Source: CAZJKO01 sp964546995
GTDB taxonomy: Bacteria; Bacillota_I; Bacilli_A; RF39; UBA660
NCBI GenBank assembly: GCA_964546995.1
Contig: CAZJKO010000009.1
Location: forward strand, 1 to 30,044
Reading direction: 5' to 3'
Length of the DNA: 30,044 bases
Numbering within the stretch: the first letter of the stretch is position 1; each line of letters begins with the position of its first letter. The position numbers were made by a program, and so were the translations under genes. Below the pieces are notes generated by a model. The model saw nothing but the letters and a program-made list of their open reading frames with translations. It searched no databases and was not told where the DNA came from. Below are positions 30,000 through 30,044 of the stretch, piece after piece.

Positions 30000-30044
30000 T
30001 TACTTAACTTCCCATTTTCCCTCTTCCGAGAACTTAATTCTGAA
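30000..30044 (-). CDS. Possible 3' end of a gene on the minus strand
   Basis: Reading in from the right edge on the minus strand gives FRIKFSEEGKWEVK and then TAA at 30002-30000, followed by A/T-rich sequence. The amino-acid composition is protein-like but 14 residues are too few to identify it. Convergent with dedA. Confidence 0.25.
   Translation of the reverse strand, partial: FRIKFSEEGKWEVK

Overview
The window looks like chromosomal DNA from a low-GC, AT-rich Gram-positive bacterium of the class Bacilli, probably an uncultured or gut-type lineage near the Erysipelotrichales or Mollicutes branch. Codon use is A/T-ending, and most starts are preceded by AGGTGATA-type ribosome sites. Gene order partly matches Bacillus subtilis in several blocks. 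The taxonomic placement is inference; no rRNA is present.

Layout. 1-252: end of a tRNA cluster (Phe partial, Arg-ACG, Pro-UGG). 324-1064 (minus): a solitary MvaI/BcnI-type nuclease. 1279-5501: lon, a SpoVID-like spore-coat morphogenetic protein and a YsxE/CotS-like pseudokinase; in Bacillus spoVID-ysxE also lies just before valS. 5472-7069: divergent small membrane protein and PASTA-polysaccharide deacetylase. 7074-11347: T-box-controlled valS followed by a short archaeal/eukaryal-type proS. 11436-15352: SPOR protein (in the spoIIB position), radC, mreC, mreD, spoIVFA and spoIVFB, a condensed form of the Bacillus spoIIB-maf-radC-mreBCD-minCD-spoIVFAB block. 15441-16424: an M23 lysin-like protein, then tRNA-Ala (minus) and a DUF6512-like membrane protein (minus). 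17258-21722: uvsE, dnaG, rpoD, trmK.

21790-27208 is the most unusual section. Two paralogous TasA/camelysin-like secreted proteins flank a YqfQ/VrrA-like gene (minus, with a sigma-K-like promoter), a GspF/PilC-type pilus or secretion platform protein with a hydrophobic N-terminal extension, a prepilin peptidase and the primosome gene dnaB. 27334-30044 is a patchwork end: an HD-domain hydrolase, a broken tRNA-Arg, two intact tRNA-Arg genes (CCU and CCG), a Nudix hydrolase, fused remnants of a guanylate-kinase-like gene and a DUF2075 gene, a candidate small RNA with its own promoter and terminator, and a DedA membrane protein.

Taken together the window joins housekeeping functions (translation, replication initiation, primary sigma factor, cell shape, proteolysis) with genes typical of endospore formers: SpoVID, YsxE, SpoIVFA/FB, YqfQ and a SPOR protein. 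The SpoIVFA/FB pair implies a sigma-K-like checkpoint, and promoter-like sites of sigma-E and sigma-K type are visible before spoVID and yqfQ. This suggests the organism, or a recent ancestor, forms endospores.
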